Shown here in pieces: positions 19,552 through 29,057 of a stretch of 50,650 nt of DNA; position 1 is the stretch's first letter, and each line of letters starts with the position of its first letter. A program made the position numbers and the translations under genes. This DNA comes from Chrysophaeum taylorii (lineage: Eukaryota; Sar; Pelagophyceae; Pelagomonadales; Pelagomonadaceae), in NCBI GenBank assembly GCA_029834535.1, contig JAQMWT010000063.1, forward strand, positions 77,501 through 128,150. The letters are read 5' to 3'. Under the pieces are notes generated by a model that made no database searches, had not been told where the DNA came from, and was given only the letters and a program-made list of their open reading frames with translations.

Positions 19552-20142
19552 TCAGGACTCGAGGTCATAGTAGTAGCCATAGGCCGTGTCGTCGCCGATG
19601 TCCAATAAGCGCGCACATTTTGGGATTTCGGCCACTCGCGAAAAACCGAGCGACTCCCACAGACGGACCGAGGCCTCGTTCGACTTGAAGACAAGGTTAA
19701 AATAGGCCGCGCGGTACCCGAGTTTCCTTGCAAAATCAAGAAAGCACGTGCCCATCAGCCTGCCGACGCCATTTCCTCTAGCTTCTGGAGCGGTGATAAA
19801 ACCGCCGTTGCAGACGTGAGAGCATCGACCTGGAAAGTTCGGTTTCACGTAAAACGTCCCCAAGACTTCTTTCTCCCCATTTCTTCGCACGACAAAGGCG
19901 GCGTGCGTGAGGAAGTAGGCGCGGTACCCTTTTTCGTCCAACTCCTCCTCAAAAGGCCACGCCTTACCCTCGCGAATCACCAAGTTCATCAATTCCATTC
20001 CCCTCGCGATGTCAAAAGAGGAAAAGGTGTCGACCTCGACGGCTGTTCCATCGCGCAGTCGTGCGTGCACCGTCCGGATCCCGGCCTCAACAACCCCCAG
20101 CTGTCCGTCCCCGGGGTTTCCGCCGTAGGCCGTCGTCGACAT
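19552..20142 (-). CDS. GNAT-family N-acetyltransferase
   Basis: 196 residues from the ATG at 20142. The acetyl-CoA loop is visible: GGFITAPEARGNGVGRLMG (R/Q-x-x-G-x-G/A), preceded by strand EVLGTFYVKPNF and followed by a helix (FLDFARKLGY) and the C-terminal AAYFNLVFKSNEASVRLWESLGF, the classic GNAT motif B with N-E-A-S-V-R-L-W. Family members move an acetyl group from acetyl-CoA to an amine; the acceptor is not predictable, although similar fungal and algal proteins are small-molecule or peptide acetyltransferases. It shares a 166-bp divergent promoter with the gene at 20309, which contains two ACCCTAA boxes. Confidence 0.88.
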   Translation of the reverse strand: MSTTAYGGNPGDGQLGVVEAGIRTVHARLRDGTAVEVDTFSSFDIARGMELMNLVIREGKAWPFEEELDEKGYRAYFLTHAAFVVRRNGEKEVLGTFYVKPNFPGRCSHVCNGGFITAPEARGNGVGRLMGTCFLDFARKLGYRAAYFNLVFKSNEASVRLWESLGFSRVAEIPKCARLLDIGDDTAYGYYYDLES

Positions 20143-20185
20143 CGCACGGATTGTAGTAGAAACAAAAAATATTATTATCATCCTA

Positions 20186-20242
20186 ACCCTAAGGGTGCAT
20201 GTTTTTTTCCTCCTCCTCCTCCTCCTCCTCCTAAAACCCTAA
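20186..20242. promoter_or_regulatory. Divergent promoter with two telo-box-like ACCCTAA sites and a CTCC tract
   Basis: ACCCTAA occurs at 20186-20192 and 20236-20242, separated by a T-run and a (TCC)n microsatellite (about 20207-20231). The region is the only DNA between two divergent ATGs (20142 minus, 20309 plus), so it must hold both promoters. The function of the boxes is inferred. Confidence 0.5.
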
Positions 20243-20308
20243 GGTGTGTTGATGACGTCATCCGTCCCCGGAAACACAAAAGAATAAATATTTTTCCCCA
20301 GCGGCAGC

Positions 20309-20950
20309 ATGGATCAGCACGGCGCTCGCCTCGCTGCCAAGAACCGCGACGCGGGCCCAAAGCAGGGCGCTTCCGAGACTCGGTTCCGCGGGACGTGGAA
20401 CTTGGCGTCCAAGGCCCCGACCTTTAACGCCTTCGCTTTTTTGCCGACGCCCGTGCCGCAGAAGCCGAGGCTTGCTCCTACCGTCGAACCTTGCGAACTC
20501 GCGCTCGCGCCGGTGGGGGAGCTCGTCGCGCCGCCGAGCGACGTCATGTTGCGGATCCGCGATCGGTGCGGGAACTACCGCGGCTGCATCTTGCCCGACG
20601 GCGAAGCGATCAACAATCGAGGCCAGACTTTAGGGTACATCAACGACGACCAATGCGGTAGCGCGGAGATGGAGTACTTGGGATCCATAAAACCTCAGTG
20701 GGACGAGAGTCTCCAGATCGTCGAGGACGCCCTCGACGAGACGGCGGCGACCCTCGAGATGGGGGGAAATTGCTATCTCCGAGACTCGAACGACCGCATC
20801 GTCTGCGAAATTTCCCACAACGGCGTCTGCACGGGCCACGCGGGCTCCTATTTGGGCGAGTTCGAGGGTTTCTCCTTTCACCACCTCAAGATGATGGCCC
20901 TCTATCTCGTCCTCATCGACCCCGGCATGCTTAACGAAGTCGAGGGTTAG
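20309..20950 (+). CDS. Small protein with repeated beta-hairpin (5-fold beta-flower-like) motifs
   Basis: 213 residues from the ATG at 20309. After a low-complexity N-terminus (about 75 residues, Pro/Ala rich) come short repeats of the form IRD..GN.RG.I.DG., INNRGQTLGYINDD, YLRDSNDRIVCEIS and GHAGSYLGEFEG, resembling the x-I-x-D-x-x-G-x-x-x-G-x-I pattern of five-fold beta-flower proteins. A hydrophobic helix (HLKMMALYLVLIDPGML) closes the protein. No catalytic residues stand out. The family call is tentative; function unknown. Only 10 bp separate its stop from the next ATG. Confidence 0.75.
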   Translation: MDQHGARLAAKNRDAGPKQGASETRFRGTWNLASKAPTFNAFAFLPTPVPQKPRLAPTVEPCELALAPVGELVAPPSDVMLRIRDRCGNYRGCILPDGEAINNRGQTLGYINDDQCGSAEMEYLGSIKPQWDESLQIVEDALDETAATLEMGGNCYLRDSNDRIVCEISHNGVCTGHAGSYLGEFEGFSFHHLKMMALYLVLIDPGMLNEVEG

Positions 20951-20960
20951 GAATCATAAT

Positions 20961-22541
20961 ATGATGGATTCGTACAACGAACTGAAGATCGACCTGTTGT
21001 CGAGTTGTCCGTCGACGGTCAAGGTGGAGTTCGAACTACTGGAGGGGGGAGACCGATGGCAGTCGTCGTCGTCGTCGAAGGGCCACCACGAGACCTTGGT
21101 GCGGCGGCTCCACGAGTCATCATCATCATCAAGTACTCGCCTTGGCGTTACTGTAGTCTCGGTTGACCTCAAGACCGGCCGTCAAACGCGAATCGCAGAC
21201 GAGAAAATCGATGGACAGTTTTGCGGGTGGGTCGCGGGGGTTTATTTGACGGTACGTTGGCAGTTCAATCCGACGATCGACTACCGCCCCTTCGACGACG
21301 ACCTCCGTCGACCGAAGAACGAGCTGCGCGTCTCGTTGATTCGAGGTCGTTTCGAGAGACTCAAATTCCAGATCCTCGATCAAGAGTATACGGCGGGCGT
21401 GATGGAAGAGTTTGGCTTGGCTGTTTCGAAACCTGGAGCGCCTTTGAGGTTCGAAGGTTGCGAAGTCGACATCTCGCATCTCTGGGATGGCAAAGCCAGA
21501 AGAGAATGGCATGCCGGCGTCGAGCTGTGGCTCGCGTGGGGATACAATCCCGACCTCGATCTTATAGAACGCGCGGATCTCTACGAGGCCGCCAGGACAG
21601 GTCAAGTTGCGTCGTTTAAAAAAATGCTGCTTCTTAGACAAGAAGAATCGGGAGGAGTGGTTAACGAGCGCTGCTCGAATCGCGGCCGATCGCTCCTTCA
21701 CGAAGCTGCGCTGCACGGCCAAAACGACATAATCAAGATTTTGGTCGAAGACTTCGACGCTTCCGTGCACAAAACAACCTTGCTGGGCCGCGAGACGCCG
21801 TTGCATTTGGCCGTCAAAGGTTCTCACAGACGCGCGGCATTCCTTCTGTTGGAATACGGCGCGCCTCGCGCTGCTCCGAACGCCTACGGCGCGCACCCTC
21901 TCCACTACGCGACGGACGCGAGCGTCGCGCGCCTATTGTTGCGATACGGCGCGTCGGCCACGGCCTTAAATTCTGACCGGAAAACGCCCTTCGACGCCGC
22001 CAAATCCAACGGCGCCGACGACTCTTGCTTGAGGGAACTCGAGCGAGCGGCGGCAGAACAAAAGAGGGAGATGTACCATGCCTCGATCGAAGCGGAGCGA
22101 GCCAAACAGCACTTGATCCACACCACGATTCAACAAAGAGCGCAACTCAAAGCGACCGCGCTCGAAGCGAGACGCGCCGACGCTTTCATGGCCGACTATC
22201 TCGAGTGGCGATCGGGAAAAGTCACCGGAAACATGCTCGTCGAGCGCCGCCTTAAAGCCGAAGACCAAAAGCAACGGAGGCTTCGCCTCGAGGCCCACTT
22301 CCAGGCCGTCGGCGGACGACCTTCTTCTTCTTCTTCTCCAGGCGACAATTCGTCTCGGTTCGAAGTAAACCCGCGAGAGCGAGACGTCTCGACGAGCCTC
22401 GCCGCGCTCGCCAGGGCCACCTTCACCTCGACCGCCAACAAAACCCCCGCCCTCCCCAACACCCTCACCGACGCCCTCAAAATGCGCCAGCGCGACCACG
22501 CCATCAATGATCTCCGGGTGGGGGCAGAAGAAGGAAGTTGA
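20961..22541 (+). CDS. Ankyrin-repeat protein with C-terminal coiled coil
   Basis: 526 residues from the ATG at 20961. Residues about 1-210 are an unrecognised N-terminal region, beta-rich, with a poly-Ser stretch encoded by TCG/TCA repeats. Residues about 240-355 carry ankyrin repeats: GRSLLHEAALHGQNDIIKIL, ETPLHLAVKGSHRRAAFLLL, HPLHYATDASVARLLLRYGA and KTPFDAAKSNG. Residues about 360-450 are charged helices (ELERAAAEQKREMYHASIEA), likely coiled coil. The tail is Ser/Thr rich. Ankyrin arrays bind proteins; the partner is unknown. The gap of 10 bp to the upstream gene leaves almost no promoter, so co-transcription or a promoter within the previous gene is implied. Confidence 0.85.
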   Translation: MMDSYNELKIDLLSSCPSTVKVEFELLEGGDRWQSSSSSKGHHETLVRRLHESSSSSSTRLGVTVVSVDLKTGRQTRIADEKIDGQFCGWVAGVYLTVRWQFNPTIDYRPFDDDLRRPKNELRVSLIRGRFERLKFQILDQEYTAGVMEEFGLAVSKPGAPLRFEGCEVDISHLWDGKARREWHAGVELWLAWGYNPDLDLIERADLYEAARTGQVASFKKMLLLRQEESGGVVNERCSNRGRSLLHEAALHGQNDIIKILVEDFDASVHKTTLLGRETPLHLAVKGSHRRAAFLLLEYGAPRAAPNAYGAHPLHYATDASVARLLLRYGASATALNSDRKTPFDAAKSNGADDSCLRELERAAAEQKREMYHASIEAERAKQHLIHTTIQQRAQLKATALEARRADAFMADYLEWRSGKVTGNMLVERRLKAEDQKQRRLRLEAHFQAVGGRPSSSSSPGDNSSRFEVNPRERDVSTSLAALARATFTSTANKTPALPNTLTDALKMRQRDHAINDLRVGAEEGS

Positions 22542-23110
22542 CGACGACAATTTTAATGTCCGCGGTGATGACACATCCTCGATCGTGGTTTTTTACCCCA
22601 CCAACTCGACGACCATATGCTGTCGAGGACCGTCACCATTAATGGGTCTCCTTTTTTTGGATGTAGGTGTCACCGCGAGGAGCATTATCGATTCTGGTGA
22701 TCACCGAGCGCTCGAGTGCATCGTCCGAAAATTTTCGAGATGCGACTCGCGAGGCCCAACAAAAAATGGACAAATCTCAAACTCCCGCTGGCCAGAGCAG
22801 CCAGTTTTTGTCGCGCCGTGCACGCGAACTACCGCGCGTTCGCCTCGAATTTACCGGACTATGTGTGCTCCGCGTTGGAGACAGCAGGGCAACGGCGGAT
22901 TATGCTCAACCGCGAGTGCATCATTTGAACAAGCGCGCATCCCTTTGGCTTTCGCAGCGTTCATGCTTCACAATCATCTGAGAGTTGCGAACTCTCTAAA
23001 ACCATGGTACGTTCAGACGAACGCTGGCTCTGCTCGATGCGTGAGAGTTGCGAACTCTCTAAAACCATGGTACGTTCAGACGAACGCTGGATCTGCTCGA
23101 TGCGTGACGG
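22542..23110. other. Stretch of unclear origin with a 63-bp tandem duplication
   Basis: Short overlapping plus-strand frames occur (for example 22716-22928, NKKWTNLKLPLARAASF), perhaps remnants of the LINE that follows, but no family motif is visible. The end carries a 63-bp duplication (22979-23104). Confidence 0.4.
22979..23104. repeat. 63-bp tandem duplication with a hairpin
   Basis: Two units (22979-23041, 23042-23104) differ at about one base. Each opens with GAGAGTT-GCG-AACTCTC, a perfect 7-bp inverted repeat around three bases. Confidence 0.8.
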
Positions 23111-23947
23111 CCTGAATGAAGGCTACGACGAAGCGATATTAGGAGATTTTCGGCCGCCTTAAGAGCGGCCTGTCCAAGGATATAGATCGTCGCGTCAGAC
23201 ACTCCTGCGCACTCCGGATCGACACCGACGAGGTCCGTCCGTTCACACTTTGGGAACGTAGTTTTTTCACCGCCAGCCTTGTTTCGACTTCGCAGAAGTC
23301 ATTGAGGATATAGATCTGCGGTCAATCCGAGATGAGTTGGTGCTGTACCGTCAGTAGATTCGTCATGCTGCGCGGCAGCTCAATCTTTCAGCTGCTGGAG
23401 TTGTTTTGGGCGGAGATATGACGGACGCTCGCTGGTCGTGGTCAGAGCACGTTTAGGATCCTCAGAACAGTAGTATAGTTGCATGATTTCTGGTCGTCCC
23501 GAAAAACATAAAAAACGTGGGAGGATATCGTCGGCCTTCTTGGTATTTTGCCGAAGAAAGGTGTGACCTTCCGCTCCCGGGTTCCTGTCGCGACGCGAGG
23601 ATGCTCGAGGCCGCGCGAAAAGAAAGATTGTCTCCAACATCATACTACGCGCGCACGACGCAACCTTCAGCCTGAAGATGGCATTGAAGAGGAAGCGTCG
23701 TGAGGACGGCACGTGGAAACATGAGTCATTGATTTTGTCGACAGGGTCCCGCGGGAGCTACTACTCTGGAAAGTGCTACCGAAACTCGGCGTTCCAGCGA
23801 AACTTGTACGTCTCATTATAGCTCGTATACAAGTGCGGGTTCTCTCACCGCCTCTCCATCATCGGCGTTAAGCAGGGTGACGTCCTAGGCCCGGTTCATT
23901 TCGTTCTATGAATGGCGGCGGCCTTGACCATTTCATGCCGAGGTCGC

Positions 23948-24073
23948 GAAGGTCGGGAACCAGCGTGTGTTTTCGAACACGCGATGATGTCCTCGCTGGA
24001 CTTCGCTGCAGAAGGTCGGGAACCAGCGTGCGTTTTCGAACACGCGATGATGTCCTCGCTGGACTTCGCTGCA
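23948..24073. repeat. 63-bp tandem duplication within the LINE remnant
   Basis: Units begin GAAGGTCGGGAACCAGCGTG at 23948 and 24011, nearly identical. The period equals that of the duplication at 22979. Confidence 0.8.
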
Positions 24074-24171
24074 AAACACGGCACTGAGGAAGGAAGTCGC
24101 ACTCGAAGACGTACGCAGAGGATGGGGCGTTTCCGTTTTCCGATCGTCGAGCTGTCAATGAGGCGAGGCTC

Positions 24172-24371
24172 CGTCTCGTCCCCGTCTCGTCCCCGTCTCG
24201 TCCCCGTCTCGTCCCCTTCTCGTCCCCGTCTCGTCCCCGTCTCGTCCCCGTCTCGTCCCCTTCTCGTCCCCGTCTCGTCCCCGTCTCGTCCCCTTCTCGT
24301 CCCCGTCTCGTCCCCGTCTCGTCCCCGTCTCGTCCCCTTCTCGTCCCCGTCTCGTCCCCGTCTCGTCCGGC
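24172..24371. repeat. 11-bp minisatellite CGTCTCGTCCC / CTTCTCGTCCC
   Basis: About 17-18 perfect units of 11 bp, with the CTTCTCG variant recurring every three to four units, which suggests a higher-order period. It keeps several frames open on both strands, producing false ORFs rich in Thr-Arg-Gly or Ser-Pro-Arg. Confidence 0.9.
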
Positions 24372-25057
24372 ATTTTGCCTGCCAGATGTGGTATGGAAGT
24401 CCACAAGAGTGACCTTCAAGCATTGAAAGAGTCGAAATCCGAGATACTGTTTGTCGCCAAGCCAGGCATTCTCTGCAATGACCCGACATCCTACGATGGT
24501 GCCGACCTCTCCGAGTTGGACGTAGGTGACGGCCTTCGTATCATACGGCGGATTTCCTCCGTACTCTCTCGCAACTTTAGTAGTGAGGACGTTGACTCTC
24601 GTCTAAAGAAGGCCGCAGCCGTCACTTCGTTTTTGCCTCGAAATCTGCGTCTCTGCTGCCCGAGCCAAACGAACTGTGGATACGTCGGTCTTATCCTCCT
24701 TCGCGGGGCGGAATCATGGTGCCGCCAGTTCAATATACTCCCCACGACCTGGTACTCCCTCGCTCAAAACCGTGACAACTGGCGACAACAAATCACCCCC
24801 CCCCCCGCGTCTCATCGCCCAGTGTGGTACCACGCGCCACGGCGCTGGGATTAGCCTACGCCCCAATGCATTGGGGGGCTGGCCTCTCGTCAGTCGCTAT
24901 ATTACCGCACTTCTTATTACAGATAGTGGTTATAGTTAACATGGGGTGTCACGAGCCGAGGCGATGGTTACTCGGCCGCTCTTTCGTTGAAAAACCGCTC
25001 GAACTTCTGCCTTTTGAGAAAATAATGTGGATATGGATAAAAAAAAAAGTGCTGGGG

Positions 25058-25065
25058 TTAGGGTT
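25058..25065 (+). promoter_or_regulatory. Telo-box-like TTAGGGTT upstream of the small TPR-like gene
   Basis: It lies 18 bases before the ATG at 25084, a spacing like that at 715-722. Confidence 0.45.
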
Positions 25066-25083
25066 GGTGTGATTAACGCCGCG

Positions 25084-25419
25084 ATGGAGGAAGAGGTAAA
25101 GCGCGAGCTCGTCCACGCCCTCCGGCACCTCGAGAGCGGAGAGTTCGGACTCGCCGAGGACTGCTACGCGGCGGCGCTCGAATTAGCGATCGACGATCCT
25201 ATCGGGTCGAGAATACTCGGATATCTCGCTCGGGCCTGCGCCGCGCAGGGCAAGCACAAGATGGCTATCGCGATGTACGAGCGTGCCCTCGCCGATTCCG
25301 ACGGCCTCGACCGGGTGTCGCTCGAGCTCGATTTGGTCGGCCTCTACCGCGCGGTCGGGCGAGACGAGGATGCGGACGTTTTGCGCGGCGAAGTTGACGC
25401 CAAGCTCATGAAAAGATGA
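25084..25419 (+). CDS. Small TPR-like helical protein
   Basis: 111 residues from the ATG at 25084; an in-frame ATG at 25027 lies upstream of the telo-box, but that extension (KKKSAGVRV) is low complexity. Paired helices fit TPR units: HALRHLESGEFGLAEDCYAA, GYLARACAAQGKHKMAIAMY and LVGLYRAVGRDEDADVL, with the Ala/Gly/Tyr spacing of the family. Too short for a full superhelix, so it may be an adaptor or a fragment. Transposon remnants lie on both sides; the gene itself is intact. Confidence 0.7.
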   Translation: MEEEVKRELVHALRHLESGEFGLAEDCYAAALELAIDDPIGSRILGYLARACAAQGKHKMAIAMYERALADSDGLDRVSLELDLVGLYRAVGRDEDADVLRGEVDAKLMKR

Positions 25420-25635
25420 CCGGAGGCTGGCTGACCGACCGACCGACCTTCTGGCTCGGTCCTATTTGTACTATCGTCGTTCTACGAGAGTGATGATGAT
25501 CCCCGGCCCAGAACGCCAGGGCGCCGCACTGTGGCAGTAACGCCCATTTCCCCCTTCTTGCCTGCCTGCCACATGACTTACCCTGGTTGTTGGTATGGTC
25601 TTTGCAATTATGGGGGGGGGTGTCATCTTGACACG
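25420..25635. other. Intergenic, short tandem GACC and G/C tracts, no gene seen
   Basis: It holds a (GACC)n stretch near 25432-25446 and a G9 run near 25612-25620 before the left LTR. Confidence 0.4.
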
Positions 25636-25758
25636 TGAAGTATTACACTGAGATCGGGCGTGTGGTGGTTTCACACACCCGCGGTTCGGGTTGGGAGAAA
25701 GGGTTGTTGAGGCCCCTGGTCCGGCCAGGAGGGGCGGGTATCTGAGAGAAAACCACCA
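25636..25758 (+). repeat. Left LTR
   Basis: The pair of 28194-28286, longer by several insertions. It starts TGAAGTATTACACTG and ends AAAACCACCA. Confidence 0.6.
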
Positions 25759-26550
25759 CTACAGTGGTCTCAGAAACGGGAATCGATAGTCCAACTCCCG
25801 GACTATCGATCTCCTGTTTTTCGGCGGCGAGGAGTCGGTTCGTAACGGTCGAGTGAGTGCGAAGCCGACGCATTTGAGGGTGAAGATCCAGAGGATCACG
25901 GGTACCGCCGCGGGGGTTCATTTTACGTGATTCGGATCGAACGGGGAGCGGAGTCACTACGACTCAACCAGGCAAAGCATCGTAAGACCTTTTTAAGAGG
26001 CAAAGACAGAGTAAGCCCTAACCTAGCTCGCGCGAGGCAGACCACCTCCCTGACGGCGAGCGACAGCACCGGGAAGACCGTCCATAGTCTTCACGCGCAA
26101 GGCAAATACTTTCGTAAGTCCAGCGCACCGGTACCAGCGCGCAGTCAGAGACGGTTGCCGGAAATTGTCGTCTGACGAAAAAGAGTGCAACAAACGAGTT
26201 GTGAGCGTCCGGATTAATCTTATTATCCGGGCAAAGCGCGGTCATGGCAGAGAGGCCAATGACAGAATGACCGCAGTGGTTTCGGGACGTACAGGAGCGC
26301 CTGCAACGATTCAGTGCAGGGACTCCATTTACGTCTATTGGAAGAACACCATTCAGTACGTCCTTTCAACGGCCGGAAGCCGAGGAAAGCGGCATCAGAA
26401 GAGAGGCAAGATCGTCTGATAGCCTCGACAGCCCCCCAAGCGTGGTGGTCATCCTTCCGGATCCACGCTGCGGCGAAGGGGGAGCTACGGTTGCGTCAGA
26501 CGCAACTTCAAGACAAGGTGAGCCGACGTTCCCGTACGCTCGACCCTGCG

Positions 26551-27869
26551 ATGAATGCTACGGAGTCATCTCGAGCGGAACCCGGACCGTTTACGGCGAT
26601 GCGTGGACCAGAGGAGAATGCACCTCCTAGGCCACCATCCGCGAATACGAGAGCGACAGATTTTCGCGTGTGTACCGACCCCGAGCTTCTGCAGATCATC
26701 AACGAAAGATTCGAGATGTTCCAGTCGCAGATCGAGCAAATCCGACGTGAACTCGAGCGCGCCTGCCGCGACGCGCAGCAACAACGCTCAGAAGTGGAGC
26801 GGCAGCGGATCGACAACGATCGACTTCGACGAATGGTGGAGGAATCCATGCGGGCGCATGCTCGAGAGGCACGGCCAACCTCTCCTGATGCCACGCGTCT
26901 TACGCCCGACGATGATGACGCTGTATCGGCACTGACCGACGATCAGCCACCGCGAAGAAGTCGACCGGAACCTACCCCGCACCATCATACTGACCCCGGT
27001 TCTGCGCGTCCTCGTAATGAAGAAGAGATACTTCATGTCAAGAAGGGAGCTGCTGGTATGACACGTATCACGTTTTCGAATCTCAATGGGCAAATTACTA
27101 AGGACCGTGATGAGGTGGACGCGTGGTGGATGCAATTGCGGCGTATGATGGAAGGCAGAATCGACAAACCCTCAATAGCGATGAACGTGATCTGAGGCGA
27201 GTATCAACTCGCGCCCCTATGGAAGCTTATCGCGAATGGGAAGCCGAACGGCCGCAGATGTGGAAACAATGTAAGGAAGGAATCATCACGTTATTGCGCC
27301 AGCATGACGAGGACTGTCTGGATGCTATGCAAGAGGCGACGAAGCTTCCTTGTCCACCTCGGGCTACGGTTGAGGAGCTTGAACGTGAATGGTTCAATTT
27401 ACGACGAGGGAATTTGTCATTGAATAAGAGTATATTGCGCGATGGGTGCAGAAATTCGGCCAGTGGCGAGCAATGTCAGGTCGCGATACTGATCCTGCTG
27501 CGTTCCGTTCGCACTTCATTGCTGGGCTCAATTCTGAGCGCTTGCGGACGAGCGTCGAACTTGCTGTCAAGCCTCACCTCATATGAAAAAAAGCATCTAC
27601 TCTCACCCTCAATGATGTCATTCAATCGACAATCCAGATCTCCAAGATTTTGGAAACTAGAGGAGACTGACGTTTGTATTGCGACCGCTTCTGCTGAAGA
27701 ACGACGCTTAAGACCAGAAGACAAAGACCACGATGGAGGTAGATTCACTCTCGCCTACGAACGAATATGGACGGCTGTGAACCTTGTGACTGACTTCCGC
27801 CCATGGATGAATTTGATGTCCTCGTCAGTAACTTCGGCCTCCACAGCAACAAAGTTCCTGCTGATGTAG
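26551..27869 (+). pseudogene. Gag relic of the LTR retrotransposon
   Basis: From the ATG at 26551 the frame encodes 214 residues with a coiled coil (QIEQIRRELERACRDAQQQR) and a charged Pro/Arg region, ending in a premature stop at 27195. The following frame (27123-27869) continues with EAYREWEAERPQMWKQCKEG and ATVEELEREWFNLRRGNLSL, which resembles the Gag capsid pattern of Ty3/gypsy elements (pfam Retrotrans_gag style: ELxxxxxNLRQG). The two pieces overlap by 73 nt, so a frameshift separates them. No zinc knuckle is visible. Confidence 0.55.
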
Positions 27870-28193
27870 CTCACTGAGCTTATCGTACCATTCGTGAGCG
27901 CGCGGACCTTGGTCAGTCACCCTTTCAAGTCGAGGAGCGTCATCCTGACACCCTCACCTGCGCTTCCACCGAACCCAACGTACCAGGTATTTGTGTTGCT
28001 TTCTTGCTGTCTTCTTCCAGAGAGCTACACTATTATGTGATGTGTGCGCCACTGGAACATTTTCACACCTATCTCTAGACGAGGGTTTTCTCGACTCCAC
28101 GCAGTCTCTACCATGTATGTACCCGGAGAGGGTCAAATCTCCCCACTTCTTGCTATTATTACCCTCATTTGATTGTCCGATTTCGGGATGGCG

Positions 28194-28286
28194 TGAAGTA
28201 TTACGCTGGGATCGGGGGCGCGTGGTGGTGTTTTTTTTTTTCGCCCCTGGTCCGGCCACAGGAGGGTATCTGATGAGAAAACCACA
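28194..28286 (+). repeat. Right LTR
   Basis: It starts TGAAGTATTACGCTG and ends AAAACCACA; a T10 tract lies inside. Partner of 25636-25758. Confidence 0.6.
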
Positions 28287-28334
28287 CTAGAGTACTCTAG
28301 AATACCGTTGTTACCCTTACCCTTGATAGACGCG

Positions 28335-29057
28335 ATGTTGTTTCTGTTGTTGGTGCTGCGGTTGAACAAGTGTCTCCCTGGTCTGTCGCGGCGTCACGCC
28401 GATGCCGCCATCTTCGAGGGGCGCGTCAAGGTCGACGGGAAGGTCGTGACGGCACCCGGGACGATGGTGGCGACCGCTGCGGAGATTCGCCTGGATGGAA
28501 AGGTTCAAGTGCCGGTGGTCGAGTTCCGGTATCTCAAGTACTGGAAACCGAAGGATGTAGTGAGCGACGAGATCGATCTCGTTGGCGAGCGCATGTTTAC
28601 GGTTGGGCGCCTCGATAAGGCGTCGACGGGGTTGATCTTAGTGACGAACGACGGACGAGTTCCGGGACTGATTCGAGGGTTGCGGAAGGCGTACGGCGTG
28701 ACCGTCGACCCTCGTCCAACAAAAGATGACGTGAAAGCTCTTGCGGCGGGCCTCGAGATCACGGTCGGACCGCCCCCGGGCCTCAAGGGTGAAACCAAGC
28801 GCATCGTGACGCAGCCGTGCGAAGTTCGTATAGTCGGCGAGAACGTGCTGGAGTTTGGTCTAGTCGAAGGCAAGAATCGGCAGATAAGACGAATGTGCGA
28901 AGCGAGGGGACTTAGAGTCAAAAAGCTCCACCGCCTCAGGGTGGGGCCCTTTACCCTCCGGGGCTTGAGACCCGGCGCCTTTTCTTACTTCGACAAAGCG
29001 GACAACGACCACCTCAAAAGACTCCTCCTCCAAAAGCAGCAGCAGCAGCAACCCTAA
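28335..29057 (+). CDS. RsuA/RluB/RluE-family pseudouridine synthase
   Basis: 240 residues from the ATG at 28335. An S4 RNA-binding segment opens the protein (LNKCLPGLSRRHADAAIFEG, then RVKVDGKVV). The catalytic motif is VGRLDKASTGLILVTNDG, with the nucleophilic Asp of the RsuA family (GRLDxxTxGLLLLTNDG). EGKNRQIRRMCEARGLRVKK and LHRLRVGPFTLRGLRPG match the C-terminal RsuA motifs. It should isomerise a uridine in rRNA. Such bacterial-type enzymes in algae often serve plastid or mitochondrial ribosomes, but I see only a short hydrophobic N-terminus, not a clear transit peptide. A CAG run encodes a short poly-Gln before the stop, and the TAA lies within ACCCTAA (29051-29057). Convergent with the sulfatase pseudogene. 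Confidence 0.88.
   Translation: MLFLLLVLRLNKCLPGLSRRHADAAIFEGRVKVDGKVVTAPGTMVATAAEIRLDGKVQVPVVEFRYLKYWKPKDVVSDEIDLVGERMFTVGRLDKASTGLILVTNDGRVPGLIRGLRKAYGVTVDPRPTKDDVKALAAGLEITVGPPPGLKGETKRIVTQPCEVRIVGENVLEFGLVEGKNRQIRRMCEARGLRVKKLHRLRVGPFTLRGLRPGAFSYFDKADNDHLKRLLLQKQQQQQP

Larger units (their letters stand above)
23111..24800 (+). mobile_element. Decayed LINE (reverse transcriptase remnants)
   Basis: Fragments of one reverse transcriptase lie in order: VPRELLLWKVLPKLGVPAKL near 23740-23800, GVKQGDVLGP near 23868-23895 (the conserved RT GVxQGxxLSP-like block), AAALTI near 23912, TEEGSRTR near 24085, then GMEVHKSDLQALKESKSEIL and VGLILLRGAESW between about 24385 and 24715. Frames change repeatedly and stops occur. 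The catalytic YxDD region cannot be located; a minisatellite sits just after where it should be. The family differs from the 12050-14642 element, whose sequence shows no such blocks. Confidence 0.7.
25636..28286 (+). mobile_element. Internally deleted LTR retrotransposon (Ty3-like Gag relic)
   Basis: Two direct repeats bound it: 25636-25758 and 28194-28286. Both begin TGAAGTATTAC and end with an AAAACCAC block, so TG...CA ends are plausible; they share GCCCCTGGTCCGGCCA and GGGTATCTGA. Inside are a Gag relic and nothing recognisable as protease, reverse transcriptase or integrase, so most of pol is missing. No clear target duplication is seen, and the two repeats differ by indels, so it is old. 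It ends 48 bp before the pseudouridine synthase ATG. Confidence 0.65.

Noticed and set aside
22979..24371. Possible CRISPR array from the tandem repeats
   Set aside because: Units are directly adjacent without unique spacers, and the gene content is eukaryotic.
23868..24489. Long Arg/Gly/Thr-rich ORFs on both strands at the minisatellite
   Set aside because: They are read-through of an 11-bp repeat and have no non-repeat content of their own.
3187..25042. GTGGATATGGATA shared upstream of the AlkB-like and small TPR-like genes
   Set aside because: A 13-base match pair is expected many times by chance in a window of this size, and the orientations relative to the genes differ.
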